Notes under the pieces: model-generated
Database searches by the model: none
The model's input: the letters and a program-made list of their open reading frames with translations, nothing else
Told to the model about the DNA's origin: nothing
Assembly: GCF_018687515.1 (NCBI RefSeq)
Contig: NZ_CP061294.1
Coordinates: 1,721,746-1,785,745, forward strand
Direction of reading: 5' to 3'
Source of the DNA: Polynucleobacter sp. MWH-Spelu-300-X4
Lineage (GTDB): Bacteria > Pseudomonadota > Gammaproteobacteria > Burkholderiales > Burkholderiaceae
DNA length: 64,000 nt
Translations under genes and position numbers: made by a program
Part shown: piece by piece, positions 49,085 through 59,147 of the stretch
Layout: each line of letters begins with the position of its first letter
Position numbering within the stretch: position 1 is the stretch's first letter

Positions 49085-49148
49085 CTGCTCAAGTACTTTT
49101 GCAGAAGCAAGGAGGGCTTTCGATAGGCTAACGCCTTGGGGTTTAATT

Positions 49149-50009
49149 TCAGACAGGATACATTCCTGTTCTTGCCATTTCCATCAAACGAGATACGCGA
49201 TCTTCAGTTGGCGGATGTGTTGAGAATAGACCAGCGATGCCGCCACCTGACAATGGATTCATGATCATCATTTGAGCTGTTTCAGGATGATGCTCTACAG
49301 CGTCGAATTGTCGACCAGTTGCGTAGTTATGAATTTTTTCTAACGCACTAGCAAGTGCTGATGGATCGCCGCAAATTTCTGCGCCTCCTCTATCTGCCTC
49401 ATATTCTCTCGCACGAGATATAGCCATTTGAATTAAGCTGGCTGCCAAAGGCGCCAATATCATGACCAATATGCTTGCAATCGGATTGCTTGGACGACCC
49501 TCAGAATCTCTACCACCAAAAAACATTGCAAAATTTGCCAAAGCAGATAATGCGCCAGCCATAGTCGCAGATATCGTTGAAATTAATATATCTCTATGTT
49601 TTACATGTGCCAACTCATGGGCCATAACACCTTTAATTTCTCTTTCGGAAAGAATTTGCAAAATACCCGTTGTTGCAGCTACGGCAGCATTCTCAGGATT
49701 TCTTCCTGTTGCAAAAGCATTCGGTGCACTTTCTTCAATTAAATAAACACGTGGCATTGGCAAGTTTGCTTTTTGTGCAAGTTCAGCAATCATGCGATAA
49801 AAATGCGGTGCGGTAGTTTCATCAACCTCACGCGCATTCATCATTTTTAAAACCATGCTGTCAGAAAACCAGTAGCTGAAAAAATTCATGCCAAAGGCCA
49901 ATAACAGCGCCATGAGCATGCCTTGCTCACCGCCAAGCATGCCACCAACCACAATAAATAAACCAGTGATTGCTGCCATTAATAAAGCTGTTTTAAACCA
50001 ATTAAACAT
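49149..50009 (-). CDS. htpX: Protease HtpX (M48B membrane protease)
   Basis: Zinc protease of the inner membrane that helps degrade misfolded membrane proteins. Two N-terminal membrane helices (about 4-22 and 27-50) precede the zinc site [14 protein letters not shown] (HExxH near residue 131); two more helices lie at about 145-195, then the third ligand Glu in [12 protein letters not shown]. Length of 286 is standard. It precedes rsmB, whose true start may overlap its stop. Confidence 0.95.
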   Translation of the reverse strand: MFNWFKTALLMAAITGLFIVVGGMLGGEQGMLMALLLAFGMNFFSYWFSDSMVLKMMNAREVDETTAPHFYRMIAELAQKANLPMPRVYLIEESAPNAFATGRNPENAAVAATTGILQILSEREIKGVMAHELAHVKHRDILISTISATMAGALSALANFAMFFGGRDSEGRPSNPIASILVMILAPLAASLIQMAISRAREYEADRGGAEICGDPSALASALEKIHNYATGRQFDAVEHHPETAQMMIMNPLSGGGIAGLFSTHPPTEDRVSRLMEMARTGMYPV

Positions 50010-50101
50010 TTATGTCCTTAATAATTTATTTGGAGCATTCTAGTTTCAAACGTCTAACAAAACTATATATGTGTTGAATGGTTGATATATTCAAGTGGGA
50101 A

Positions 50102-51073
50102 TTAAATAAATTGGTGGCCAACCTGCCAACCCATTGACTGCGCTAACTGATAAGCAGCCACTCTTTTTCCACCCGGTTTTTGTAATTCAGTTAATCGTAT
50201 TGTTTCACCCGCGGCCGCAACAACAACCCCTGATTTTTCAATAGCTAATAGAGCTCCTGATGGGGCGTTTGTTTTATCACCCAAATATTTAGAGTGCCAA
50301 ACCTTTATTAACTCTTCACCATTTTGAAACGTTGCCCCGGGAAATGGATTAAATGCCCGAATTTTTAAATCTATTTTTTGCGCGCTCTCGGACCAATTGA
50401 TTCGAGACTCTTCTTTCAAAATTTTATTGGCGTAAGTTGTTCCGGCTTCCTCTTGGGGTGTGCTTGGCAATACTTTATTTTTTTCAAAATCCGCCAAAGC
50501 ATTCACAATCATTTCTCCACCCAAGATTGCCAAATGATCATGCAATGATTCAGTCGTGTCTTCTTCAGAAATGTCGATAGCTTTTTTTGCAATAACGGCC
50601 CCAGTATCTAAACCTAAGTCCATTTGCATAATGGATATACCGGTCTCTTTGTCGCCGGCCTCTATTGCTCTATGTATTGGTGCAGCGCCTCGCCACCTAG
50701 GCAATATAGATGCGTGGATATTTAGACATCCTGCTCGACCTGATGTTTCTGCAATATCAAAAACTTCTTGGGGTAACAATAATCCATAAGCAGCAACCAC
50801 CATCACATCAAAACTGGTGTCGTTTAAAACTTTTAAAGCCTCTTTAGCTTCATCTGCATATTTACCATTGATACGTAAAGATGTCGGCTGTAATACGGGA
50901 ATATTTTTTGTCAGTGCAAGCGCTTTCACGGGGCTCGCCTGTAATTGCATACCTCTACCTGCAGGCCTGTCAGGCTGTGTCATTACCAGCACAACCTCAT
51001 GTCCCGCAGCAATAATCGCTTGCAATGCTATTTTTGCAAATTCAGGTGTTCCAGCAAAAACAACCTTTAGCAT
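50102..51073 (-). CDS. fmt: Methionyl-tRNA formyltransferase
   Basis: Formylates initiator Met-tRNA with 10-formyl-THF. The N-terminal domain has VVFAGTPEFA, the catalytic CLNIHASILPRWRGAAPIHRA, and MDLGLDTGAVI; the C-terminal domain has INWSESAQKIDLKIRAFNPFPGA. Length of 323 is normal. Its ATG shares one base with the def stop (TAATG), the classic def-fmt pair. Confidence 0.97.
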   Translation of the reverse strand: MLKVVFAGTPEFAKIALQAIIAAGHEVVLVMTQPDRPAGRGMQLQASPVKALALTKNIPVLQPTSLRINGKYADEAKEALKVLNDTSFDVMVVAAYGLLLPQEVFDIAETSGRAGCLNIHASILPRWRGAAPIHRAIEAGDKETGISIMQMDLGLDTGAVIAKKAIDISEEDTTESLHDHLAILGGEMIVNALADFEKNKVLPSTPQEEAGTTYANKILKEESRINWSESAQKIDLKIRAFNPFPGATFQNGEELIKVWHSKYLGDKTNAPSGALLAIEKSGVVVAAAGETIRLTELQKPGGKRVAAYQLAQSMGWQVGHQFI

Positions 51074-51582
51074 TACAGCTCACCCGCCTTTAATTTCTTT
51101 TTTAACTTTCCAGCGATTCTCATGCGCTTTAGGGCTGAAAGATATTCGACAAATACTTTACCTTTTAAGTGGTCCATTTCATGTTGAATACAAACAGCTA
51201 ACAATCCATCGGCATGCAGCTCAAACGTCTCGCCATCCAAGTTGAGCGCCTTAACCTTAACTTCAGCTGGACGATTCACCTCATCATAAAAATCTGGCAC
51301 AGATAAACACCCCTCTTGCCAAACTTTAGTTTCTTCGCTTGCCCAGATAATTTCAGGGTTAATAAATACTTGAAGCTGATTACGCTCATCAGATAAGTCA
51401 ATAACAACAACTTGCAAATGAACATTAACCTGTGTTGCAGCCAAGCCAATTCCCGGAGCCTCATACATAGTTTGAGCCATGTCCGCCACAAGTTGGCGAA
51501 CTTTTTGATTAATTTCTCCTACCGGCTTTGCAACAGTATGTAGGCGAGGGTCTGGGTAATGAAGAATTGGTAATACAGCCAT
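51073..51582 (-). CDS. def: Peptide deformylase
   Basis: Removes the formyl group from new proteins. All three motifs are present: GIGLAATQV near residue 47, EGCLSVP with the metal Cys near 93, and QHEMDHLKG with the catalytic HExxH near 138. Length is 169. It is divergent from dprA (71 bases apart) and followed by fmt. Confidence 0.97.
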   Translation of the reverse strand: MAVLPILHYPDPRLHTVAKPVGEINQKVRQLVADMAQTMYEAPGIGLAATQVNVHLQVVVIDLSDERNQLQVFINPEIIWASEETKVWQEGCLSVPDFYDEVNRPAEVKVKALNLDGETFELHADGLLAVCIQHEMDHLKGKVFVEYLSALKRMRIAGKLKKKLKAGEL

Positions 51583-51653
51583 TTCAGAAATATCTTACAA
51601 AAAAATCAGTTAATGCTGATTGAGGGTTGAACAAAGAGCTTTGACAATTAGCC

Positions 51654-52340
51654 ATGCCCTCTATTATCACCATCAATCAATTAAGCCCCTATTATCCAAG
51701 GAGATTGCTAGACTTGGCCGATGCCCCTAAACAAATTTACTGCTTAGGCCACCTGGAAACTCTCAGCAAAGTTGGCTTGGCCATTGTAGGATCGAGAAAA
51801 GCAAGTGGGCAAGGCTTAAAACAAGCGTTTAGGTTCTCTCAGGAGCTGTCTAAAGAAGGTTTCTGCATCATCTCCGGTCTTGCAGAGGGCATTGATGCGG
51901 CAGCGCATCTTGGCGCTCTTAGCGCCGATATTCTTTACCCAACAATAGCCATCTGCGGTGCAGGATTAGATATTTGCTACCCCAAACACCATCAGGCTCT
52001 ATTTGATCAAATAGCTCAAAAAGGCCTCCTCTTATCCGAGTACCCCCTAGGAACTGGCGTAAAACCCTTCCACTTTCCCAAAAGAAACCGTCTGATTGCA
52101 GCACTATCCATTGGCACCTTGGTCGTTGAGGCCACTATTAAATCGGGCTCTTTAATTTCAGCGAAGCAGGCTGCCGAGCTAGGGAGGGAGGTTTTTGCCA
52201 TCCCGAGATCTATTGAAGAAAAAGGAAGCGAAGGGTGCCACTATCTTATTAAGGATGGCGCCAAACTAACCCAAAACACCGCAGACATATTAGATGAACT
52301 TAAGCCTTATCAAGGGGTTAGATGCGCAAAATGGTTTTAA
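51654..52340 (+). CDS. Minimal DprA-like protein (Rossmann core only)
   Basis: DprA/Smf loads RecA onto single-stranded DNA during transformation. This 228-residue protein has the core: LAIVGSRKASGQG, CIISGLAEGIDAAAHLGAL, GAGLDICYPKHHQ, PFHFPKRNRLIAALS and SLISAKQAAELGREVFAIP. The usual N-terminal SAM domain and the C-terminal winged helix are absent, and flanking sequence shows no sign of them in any frame. It is about 130-150 residues shorter than typical DprA. A working single-domain form or a shrinking relic are both possible. Confidence 0.85.
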   Translation: MPSIITINQLSPYYPRRLLDLADAPKQIYCLGHLETLSKVGLAIVGSRKASGQGLKQAFRFSQELSKEGFCIISGLAEGIDAAAHLGALSADILYPTIAICGAGLDICYPKHHQALFDQIAQKGLLLSEYPLGTGVKPFHFPKRNRLIAALSIGTLVVEATIKSGSLISAKQAAELGREVFAIPRSIEEKGSEGCHYLIKDGAKLTQNTADILDELKPYQGVRCAKWF

Positions 52341-52450
52341 AAACAGGGGCTTAATTACCTAATTTTTGAAATTTTTCCTAATTTTTCATTTATCGGTTAA
52401 TAATAAAAAAAGGAAATTTAATTAATTTGACCCTTTGGGAAAGCTGTAAC

Positions 52451-55063
52451 GTGGCAAAAACAAGTGCACAAACCGGCCCAAGCAAGGCCCTCATCATTGC
52501 TGAAAAACCCTCCGTAGCGGCGGATATTGCCCGTGCTTTAGGTGGATTCACGAAGCACGAGGACTACTTTGAAAGCGATGAGTTCGTTGTGTCATCTGCT
52601 GTTGGCCATTTACTTGAAATAGCTGCGCCAGATGCTTATGAAGTTAAGCGTGGGAAATGGTCTTTTGCCAACTTACCGGTTATCCCTCCTCATTTCGACT
52701 TACGGCCAATACCAAAAACAGAAGCTCGCTTAAAAGTTCTACAGAAGTTAATTAAAAGAAAAGATGTCAATCGCCTAATTAATGCATGTGACGCGGGACG
52801 TGAAGGCGAATTAATTTTTAGACTGATTGCACAACACACCAAAGCACCTCAAAAAGTTGAGCGCCTATGGTTGCAGTCGATGACTCCCCAGGCTATTCGT
52901 GATGGCTTTGCACATTTACGCAGTGATGAAGAGCTTCTTAACTTAGCCAATGCCGCGCGCTGTCGATCTGAGTCAGATTGGTTGGTAGGTATTAATGGCA
53001 CACGAGCCATGACTGCCTTTAACAGTAAAGCTGGTGGATTTTTTCTAACAACGGTTGGCCGCGTTCAAACACCGACACTATCAATCGTTGTTGAGCGTGA
53101 AGAACTCATTCGTAAATTTATTTCTCGTGATTATTGGGAAGTTAGCGCTGAATTTATTTGCGCTGCCGGCATTTACCAAGGGAAATGGTTTGACCCTAAA
53201 TTTAAAAAAGAATCCAAAGATGTTGCCGCTGATCCTGAAAGAAAAGATAGTCGCTTATGGAGTGATGCTGCTGCTGCAAGCATTGTCGCAGCCTGTCACG
53301 ACAAGCCCGGCAAGGTAACAGAAGAATCAAAACCAAGTACGCAAGCAGCCCCTCATTTATTTGACTTAACAAGTTTGCAACGTGAGGCAAACGCTAGATT
53401 TGGTTTTTCAGCAAAAAATACTTTAGGTTTGGCTCAAGCGCTTTATGAAAGACATAAAGTATTAACCTACCCAAGAACTGATTCAAGAGCATTACCTGAA
53501 GACTATTTACCAACAGTCAAAGACACGCTAGAAATGTTGGCGGATAGCTCTGACAATTACTATCCATTTGCTTCTCAAATATTAAAAAATTCTTGGGTTA
53601 AACCAAATAAAAAGATTTTTGATAACAGCAAAATATCTGATCACTTTGCGATTATTCCAACACTACAAGCGCCAAAAAATCTTTCAGAACCTGAACAAAA
53701 GCTATATGACTTAGTTGTTCGACGCTTCATGGCAATTTTTTTCCCATCCGCTGAATTTAAAGTTACAACGCGTATTACAGAAGTAAGTGGCCACCAATTT
53801 AAAACTGAGGGCAAGGTTTTAACAAGCCCTGGCTGGTTAACTGTTTACGGCAAATCAATACAAGACGATAAAGAGTTAGTGGCAGTTGCTCCTAATGAAA
53901 CAGTTCAAACGGAATCTATTACGCCTGTAGCTCTTAAAACAAAACCGCCTGCTAGATATACCGAGGCAACGCTTTTGTCTGCCATGGAAGGCGCAGGTAA
54001 ATTAATTGATGATGATGACTTCAGAGAGGCCATGTCTGAAAAAGGTCTCGGAACGCCGGCGACAAGAGCGGCCATTATTGAAGGCTTGCTCGCTGAAAAA
54101 TATATGGTTCGTGAAGCAAGAGAATTAATTCCGACAGCCAAAGCATTCCAGCTCATGACGTTGTTACGCGGGTTAGGCGTTGAAGAATTAACGCATCCCG
54201 CCCTTACCGGTAACTGGGAACATAAACTTACTCTCATGGAAAAAGGGCAAATTGATCGTAATAGCTTTATGCAAGAAATTGCACAAATGACCCAGCGAAT
54301 TGTTAAACGCGCAAAAGAATATGACAGCGATACGATTCCGGGTGATTATGCTGACCTTGCAACACCATGCCCACACTGTGGCGGCCTGGTAAAAGAAAAT
54401 TACAGACGATTTGCCTGTGAAAAGTGCGGTTTTTCTATTAGCAAAATTCCAGGCGGCAGAGCCTTTGAAACTGAAGAAGCCGAAACGCTAATTGCTAATA
54501 AAGAAATTGGTCCACTGCAAGGCTTCCGCAGCAAAATGGGACGCCCATTTGCAGCCATTATTAAGTTGGTATCTATCCCCGAAGACGATAAAGATTATCC
54601 AAACGCTGGTTATAAACTCGAATTTGATTTCGGTAATAGCCAAGATGATGATGGCGAGGAAGTTGATTTCACGGGCCAAACAGCGTTGGGTCCATGCCCT
54701 AAATGTTCAGCTGCTGTTTATGAACATGGCATGAAATATCTTTGTGAACGAAGCGTAGGGCCGAATAAGGCTTGCGATTTCTCAACAGGTAAAGTTGTTC
54801 TTCAGCAAGAAATTTCTCGAGAGCAAGTAACTAAGTTGTTAAATGAAGGTAAGACGGACTTACTCAGCAACTTTAAATCTATGCGAACAGGCAGAGGGTT
54901 TAAAGCTTATTTAGCTAAGCAACCTGATGGCAAAATTGGTTTCGAATTTGAAACGCCCGCTAAGAAGCGTGCTGGGGATAAAGCTCCTGCTAAGTCATCG
55001 GTTAAACCAGCCGCCGTTAAACGCGCACCAGCAAAAAAACGCGCATCTAAGAAAGCTGATTGA
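52451..55063 (+). CDS. topB: DNA topoisomerase III (type IA)
   Basis: Type IA topoisomerase of about 870 residues. TOPRIM is at the N-terminus (KALIIAEKPSVAADIARALGG, NACDAGREGELI), the catalytic Tyr is in VLTYPRTDSRALPEDY near residue 340, and two zinc-ribbon segments follow (CPHCGG...CEKCGF near 645 and CPKCSA...C near 760). The tail is Lys/Ala-rich. GTG 52451, with GGGAAAG before it, is preferred over TTG 52427. TopB is chosen over TopA because of the opening and active-site sequence. The last 157 bases overlap the facing mnmC gene. Confidence 0.87.
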   Translation: MAKTSAQTGPSKALIIAEKPSVAADIARALGGFTKHEDYFESDEFVVSSAVGHLLEIAAPDAYEVKRGKWSFANLPVIPPHFDLRPIPKTEARLKVLQKLIKRKDVNRLINACDAGREGELIFRLIAQHTKAPQKVERLWLQSMTPQAIRDGFAHLRSDEELLNLANAARCRSESDWLVGINGTRAMTAFNSKAGGFFLTTVGRVQTPTLSIVVEREELIRKFISRDYWEVSAEFICAAGIYQGKWFDPKFKKESKDVAADPERKDSRLWSDAAAASIVAACHDKPGKVTEESKPSTQAAPHLFDLTSLQREANARFGFSAKNTLGLAQALYERHKVLTYPRTDSRALPEDYLPTVKDTLEMLADSSDNYYPFASQILKNSWVKPNKKIFDNSKISDHFAIIPTLQAPKNLSEPEQKLYDLVVRRFMAIFFPSAEFKVTTRITEVSGHQFKTEGKVLTSPGWLTVYGKSIQDDKELVAVAPNETVQTESITPVALKTKPPARYTEATLLSAMEGAGKLIDDDDFREAMSEKGLGTPATRAAIIEGLLAEKYMVREARELIPTAKAFQLMTLLRGLGVEELTHPALTGNWEHKLTLMEKGQIDRNSFMQEIAQMTQRIVKRAKEYDSDTIPGDYADLATPCPHCGGLVKENYRRFACEKCGFSISKIPGGRAFETEEAETLIANKEIGPLQGFRSKMGRPFAAIIKLVSIPEDDKDYPNAGYKLEFDFGNSQDDDGEEVDFTGQTALGPCPKCSAAVYEHGMKYLCERSVGPNKACDFSTGKVVLQQEISREQVTKLLNEGKTDLLSNFKSMRTGRGFKAYLAKQPDGKIGFEFETPAKKRAGDKAPAKSSVKPAAVKRAPAKKRASKKAD

Positions 55064-56154
55064 GCCATTTCGTAAGCCAAGTGTTCCGTGAACATTTGGC
55101 TTGCAAGCGCTGACCACATCACTCCTCTAGATCCTAACGCCGTAAGAACATAAATACCTGGATAGCCAGGGATTGGTCCCATCATGGGAAGCCGGTCTTT
55201 AGCGACACATCGAATACCAACAAAGGCATCCTTTGCCATGAGTGTTTCTTCTGTTAGCTCTGCCCCAATCATCTCTGCCAGCTGATGTCTATTTTCTTCA
55301 TGACTAACAGCCCAGGGGCTTAAATCACTCACTTCTTCATCGTAAGTCGAACCCACCTGCCACTCATATACATCACCCGATAATTGGGTTGGAGGTAAAC
55401 AATATGCTTTCCCGGATAAAGCCACCTTAGGCAAATTTTCTGCCCAAGGAGTTGTCTTTGAAAATCCAAATGTAGATAACTGCCCCCGAACCGGTTTTAA
55501 AGGCAGATGAATCCCTGCCGTTTCAGCTAACCCCTTGGTCCCCAAACTAGCGGCTAAAAAAATTCTCTTAGCTTTCGCCAAGGGATTTTTATCCTGGTCG
55601 AAAACCACCCAAAGCGTTCCATCTCGATCTATTTTTGTAAGCTTGGTCTGCCACATTACCTGCCTAGGAAGCAGCCGACTTAACTCTTCTTCACATGATT
55701 TTTTAAGATTGACCCACCCGCCACTAGGGAACCATGTCCCAGCTGCTTGAATACCAATAATAGGCTTTGACTCATCTTCACTTAATGCAATTGCATTATC
55801 ATTATTGAATCCCAAAGACAGCAAGTGCTCACTTAATTTGAATTTATTAAATGACACCCCTTTCTTGACCAAATGAAATACCCCTCCTTGGCACCAATTA
55901 TTTGCCCAAACAAGCCTAGCTTCATCAAAAGCCAAGTGGGTTAATCTTTGTAATCTCGAAGCCCCCCGACCAATATAAGGATGACAAAGCGCTGCAAAGT
56001 GATTACTTGTCCCGGTTGCCGGAGAAACTCCCTCATCAATCAATAAAAAATTATTTATACCGTTATTTTTCAATGACTTAACAATCGCCGTACCCGCAAT
56101 CCCGCCACCAATGACTATTGCGTCGTACTCATGTTCAAGATTTGGCTTATGCAT
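54907..56154 (-). CDS. mnmC: MnmC FAD-dependent oxidoreductase domain (standalone)
   Basis: Corresponds to the C-terminal half of bifunctional MnmC, which converts cmnm5(s2)U34 to nm5(s2)U34 in tRNA. The 415-residue protein has the FAD motif AIVIGGGIAGTAIVKSL, SNHFAALCHPYIGRGASRLQRL, VRGQLSTF and ALGSRGVMWSALASQM. The methyltransferase half (MnmD) is absent from this gene. The final 52 codons run antisense to the topB tail, yet GALSPARFL still resembles the family ending. It fits with mnmE at 60-61.4 kb, which makes the precursor. Confidence 0.87.
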   Translation of the reverse strand: MHKPNLEHEYDAIVIGGGIAGTAIVKSLKNNGINNFLLIDEGVSPATGTSNHFAALCHPYIGRGASRLQRLTHLAFDEARLVWANNWCQGGVFHLVKKGVSFNKFKLSEHLLSLGFNNDNAIALSEDESKPIIGIQAAGTWFPSGGWVNLKKSCEEELSRLLPRQVMWQTKLTKIDRDGTLWVVFDQDKNPLAKAKRIFLAASLGTKGLAETAGIHLPLKPVRGQLSTFGFSKTTPWAENLPKVALSGKAYCLPPTQLSGDVYEWQVGSTYDEEVSDLSPWAVSHEENRHQLAEMIGAELTEETLMAKDAFVGIRCVAKDRLPMMGPIPGYPGIYVLTALGSRGVMWSALASQMFTEHLAYEMAQSAFLDARFFAGARLTAAGLTDDLAGALSPARFLAGVSNSKPILPSGCLAK

Positions 56155-56198
56155 GGCTGCCTTTATAATGCATATCTGACCAACTTGAATATCTATTC

Positions 56199-57143
56199 AT
56201 GCAATTAATGTGGGTTTCCGGTCCAACGGGCCGAGTTAGAAAAATCTCTATTACCCTCAGAACTGTCTCCATAGCGGTTTGCTTTTTTGCGCTTTGTTTA
56301 ATCGCTATTGGTGGCGCATTGCATTTTGTTGGTCTAAGAATTGCCATTGAAAAACGTCCCGAGCTAGCTAGAGTTATGGGTGGTGTATTAACCCAGGCCG
56401 AGCAAGACAAAATTGAAGCCGGTTATCTTGAGCGTCTTGAAAAAATTCAAGAGAAACTTCAGTCAACTGCAAGCGAAGTTGCCCAAATGCAAAAGCTCAA
56501 AGATCACTTTATGGACTTAGCCACGCCCAGCGCTGTTAAGTCTCAAATACCCAGTGGAAGCGGTAAGGGTGGCCCATTAAAACTTCCCGCTCAAAAAGTT
56601 GATAGCGGCGCTGATTTAATTGAAACGCTAGATAACTCTTTAGCAGATATTAGTGAGTTCAAAAAAAGCATTGCTGAAACGAATCAAATTTGGCAAAAAC
56701 AAGCAACTTGGTTATCAAGTCTTCCGACTAGCATCCCAATGAAGGGTGAGTATTCACTATCAAGTGGATATGGTTTGCGTATTGACCCTTTTACACAAAA
56801 TATGGCACGCCATGATGGTATTGATTTCTCAGCGCCGGTTGGAACCCCCATTATTGCCTCAGCAAATGGTGTTGTTAGTAAATCGGGATGGGACTCCCAA
56901 TACGGTAATGTGGTTGAAATTAATCACGCCGAAGGATTTAAAACTCGATACGCCCATGCTAGCCAGCTACTCGTTCGCGTAGGGCAAACAGTAAAACGCG
57001 GTGATTTAATTGCGAAGGTTGGCAATACAGGGCGCTCAAGTGGCCCCCATCTGCACTATGAAATATTGCGCGCCGGAACCAATATCAACCCTAGCAACAT
57101 GCTCCCTCGAGCAACAAGCATTCAAGCAAATTTCACGCAATAA
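56199..57143 (+). CDS. M23 family peptidase (LytM domain, membrane-anchored)
   Basis: Peptidoglycan endopeptidase or amidase activator of 314 residues. A membrane helix lies at about 24-48, followed by a coiled-coil linker (ERLEKIQEKLQSTASEVAQM), and a C-terminal LytM domain with SGYGLRIDPFTQNMARHDGIDF (first zinc His and Asp) and SGPHLHYEI (HxH). All zinc ligands are kept, so it may be an active endopeptidase. It is divergent from mnmC (44 bases) and ends at a strong terminator. Confidence 0.9.
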   Translation: MQLMWVSGPTGRVRKISITLRTVSIAVCFFALCLIAIGGALHFVGLRIAIEKRPELARVMGGVLTQAEQDKIEAGYLERLEKIQEKLQSTASEVAQMQKLKDHFMDLATPSAVKSQIPSGSGKGGPLKLPAQKVDSGADLIETLDNSLADISEFKKSIAETNQIWQKQATWLSSLPTSIPMKGEYSLSSGYGLRIDPFTQNMARHDGIDFSAPVGTPIIASANGVVSKSGWDSQYGNVVEINHAEGFKTRYAHASQLLVRVGQTVKRGDLIAKVGNTGRSSGPHLHYEILRAGTNINPSNMLPRATSIQANFTQ

Positions 57144-57168
57144 AAAAGCCCTATTTCAGGGCTTTTTT
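57142..57168. terminator. Strong bidirectional intrinsic terminator
   Basis: AAAAAAGCCCT (57142-57152), loop ATTTC and AGGGCTTTTTT (57158-57168) form a perfect 11-bp stem with an A-run on one side and a T-run on the other. It lies between the convergent M23 and pckG genes and should stop both transcripts. Confidence 0.93.
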
Positions 57169-57193
57169 ATTTACTTCTTCATTCACTTCATTA

Positions 57194-59062
57194 TTAACCG
57201 GCTAATCGAGCCTCTAAAGCATTCTTTGTTTCAGCTAACTCTTTTGGTAAATGGTATGAAAGTTGATCAAACAACTCATCATGCAATTTCATCTCAGCCT
57301 GCCAAGCTGCTTTATCAATAGAAGTTACTTTATCAAACTGTGCTGTACTAAAGTCTAAGCCAGACCAGTTAATATCAGCGTGAGAAGGCGTTGTACCAAA
57401 AATGTTTTCTTGTCCTGAAGACTTGCCTTCAATACGGCCCAACATCCAGGCAAGAACTCTCATATTCTCACCATAACCTGGCCAAACAAACTTACCATTC
57501 TCATCTTTACGGAACCAGTTAACGCAATAAATATTTGGTAACTTAGCGCCTTCGGCTTCCAACTTCTTACCCATATCCAACCAGTGTTGGAAATAATCGC
57601 TCATGTTGTAGCCTGCGAATGGCAACATCGCAAATGGGTCTCTACGAACAACACCTTGCTGACCAGCTGCCGCAGCAGTTGTTTCAGAACCCATCGTAGC
57701 CGCCATATAAACACCTTCAACCCAATTACGAGCCTCTGTCACCAAAGGTACTGTTGTTGAGCGACGACCACCAAAAATAAAGGCATCAATCGCAACACCA
57801 GCAGGGTTGTCCCACTCTGGATCAATAACTGGATTATTTGTTGCCGCAACTGTAAAACGCGCATTTGGATGAGATGCTTTGCGACCATTTGCTGAATCAG
57901 CAGGCGTCCAATCTTTACCTTGCCAATCAATTAAATGATCTGGAGCTTTATCAGTCATGCCTTCCCACCAAACATCACCATCATCTGTTAAAGCAACGTT
58001 TGTAAAAATAACGTCTTTATTTAAAGACGCCATGCAATTGGCATTTGTTAATGTGTTTGTTCCTGGCGCAACACCAAAATAGCCCGCCTCAGGATTGATA
58101 GCGAACAATCGAGTTTGACCTGTTACAGGGTCTTTGCGAGGTTTAATCCAAGCAATATCGTCACCAATCGTGGTTACTTTCCAACCATTAAATCCTTGTG
58201 GTGGAATCAACATAGCAAAGTTTGTTTTGCCGCATGCTGATGGGAACGCCGCCGCCACGTGATATTTCTTACCTTCTGGAGATGTCACACCCAAAATCAA
58301 CATATGCTCAGCTAGCCAACCTTGATCACGACCCATAGTTGATGCAATACGTAGAGCAAAACATTTCTTACCTAATAATGCATTGCCACCATAACCAGAA
58401 CCATATGACCAAATTTCGCGAGTTTCTGGGTAATGAACAATGTATTTAGTTGAATTGCATGGCCAAGCAACATCTTTTTCACCGGCTTGCAATGGCTTAC
58501 CTACTGTATGAACGCAAGGAACAAAATTGCCATCTGTACCCAAAACATCAAAAACACCTTTGCCCATACGCGTCATGATGCGCATATTGATAGCCACATA
58601 CGGACTATCAGATAACTCAACACCAATATGAGCAATTGGAGAACCTAAAGGCCCCATAGAAAAAGGCACAACATACAACGTTCTGCCTTTCATACAACCT
58701 GTGAATAATGGTTTTAGCGTTTGACGCATTTCCGCTGGATCCATCCAATTATTTGTTGGGCCAGCGTCTGCCTTGTTCTTTGAGCAAATATAGGTTCTAT
58801 CTTCAACGCGAGCTACGTCGCTAGGATCAGAACAGGCTAAATAAGAGTTTTCACGCTTACTTGGATTTAATTTTTTTAAAGTTCCCGCAGCAACCATACC
58901 GGCACAAAGACGGTCATATTCTTCTTGAGAGCCATCACACCAATAAACAGAGTCTGGCTGGGTTAAAGCAGCAATTTCAGCCACCCAATCAATTAATTTC
59001 TGATGTTTAACATAAGATGGCACATTAAGGGCGGCCACACCCTTCATCGTAGGTTGATTCAT
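57194..59062 (-). CDS. pckG: Phosphoenolpyruvate carboxykinase (GTP)
   Basis: Converts oxaloacetate and GTP to PEP in gluconeogenesis. GTP-type marks are [16 protein letters not shown] (P-loop with the active Cys), GDDIAWIKP (metal Asp), [13 protein letters not shown] and the [13 protein letters not shown] guanine-site region, together with [13 protein letters not shown] 59060-59062 gives 622 residues; the longer frame adds 13 residues without homology. This enzyme suits growth on organic acids, consistent with the tricarboxylate-type binding protein at the left end. Confidence 0.96.
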   Translation of the reverse strand: MNQPTMKGVAALNVPSYVKHQKLIDWVAEIAALTQPDSVYWCDGSQEEYDRLCAGMVAAGTLKKLNPSKRENSYLACSDPSDVARVEDRTYICSKNKADAGPTNNWMDPAEMRQTLKPLFTGCMKGRTLYVVPFSMGPLGSPIAHIGVELSDSPYVAINMRIMTRMGKGVFDVLGTDGNFVPCVHTVGKPLQAGEKDVAWPCNSTKYIVHYPETREIWSYGSGYGGNALLGKKCFALRIASTMGRDQGWLAEHMLILGVTSPEGKKYHVAAAFPSACGKTNFAMLIPPQGFNGWKVTTIGDDIAWIKPRKDPVTGQTRLFAINPEAGYFGVAPGTNTLTNANCMASLNKDVIFTNVALTDDGDVWWEGMTDKAPDHLIDWQGKDWTPADSANGRKASHPNARFTVAATNNPVIDPEWDNPAGVAIDAFIFGGRRSTTVPLVTEARNWVEGVYMAATMGSETTAAAAGQQGVVRRDPFAMLPFAGYNMSDYFQHWLDMGKKLEAEGAKLPNIYCVNWFRKDENGKFVWPGYGENMRVLAWMLGRIEGKSSGQENIFGTTPSHADINWSGLDFSTAQFDKVTSIDKAAWQAEMKLHDELFDQLSYHLPKELAETKNALEARLAG

Positions 59063-59147
59063 GGTTCTGTTAGTGTGATTGGAATACCGTAAGGATACCA
59101 CTTGGGGCTATTTCTAGCCTTACAAGACCGGCTTAGATTGAAAAACC

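Noticed and set aside
51583..52450. Possible frameshift that split a full-length dprA
   Set aside because: Neither the 71 bases before nor the 110 bases after the gene encode SAM-domain or winged-helix residues in any frame.
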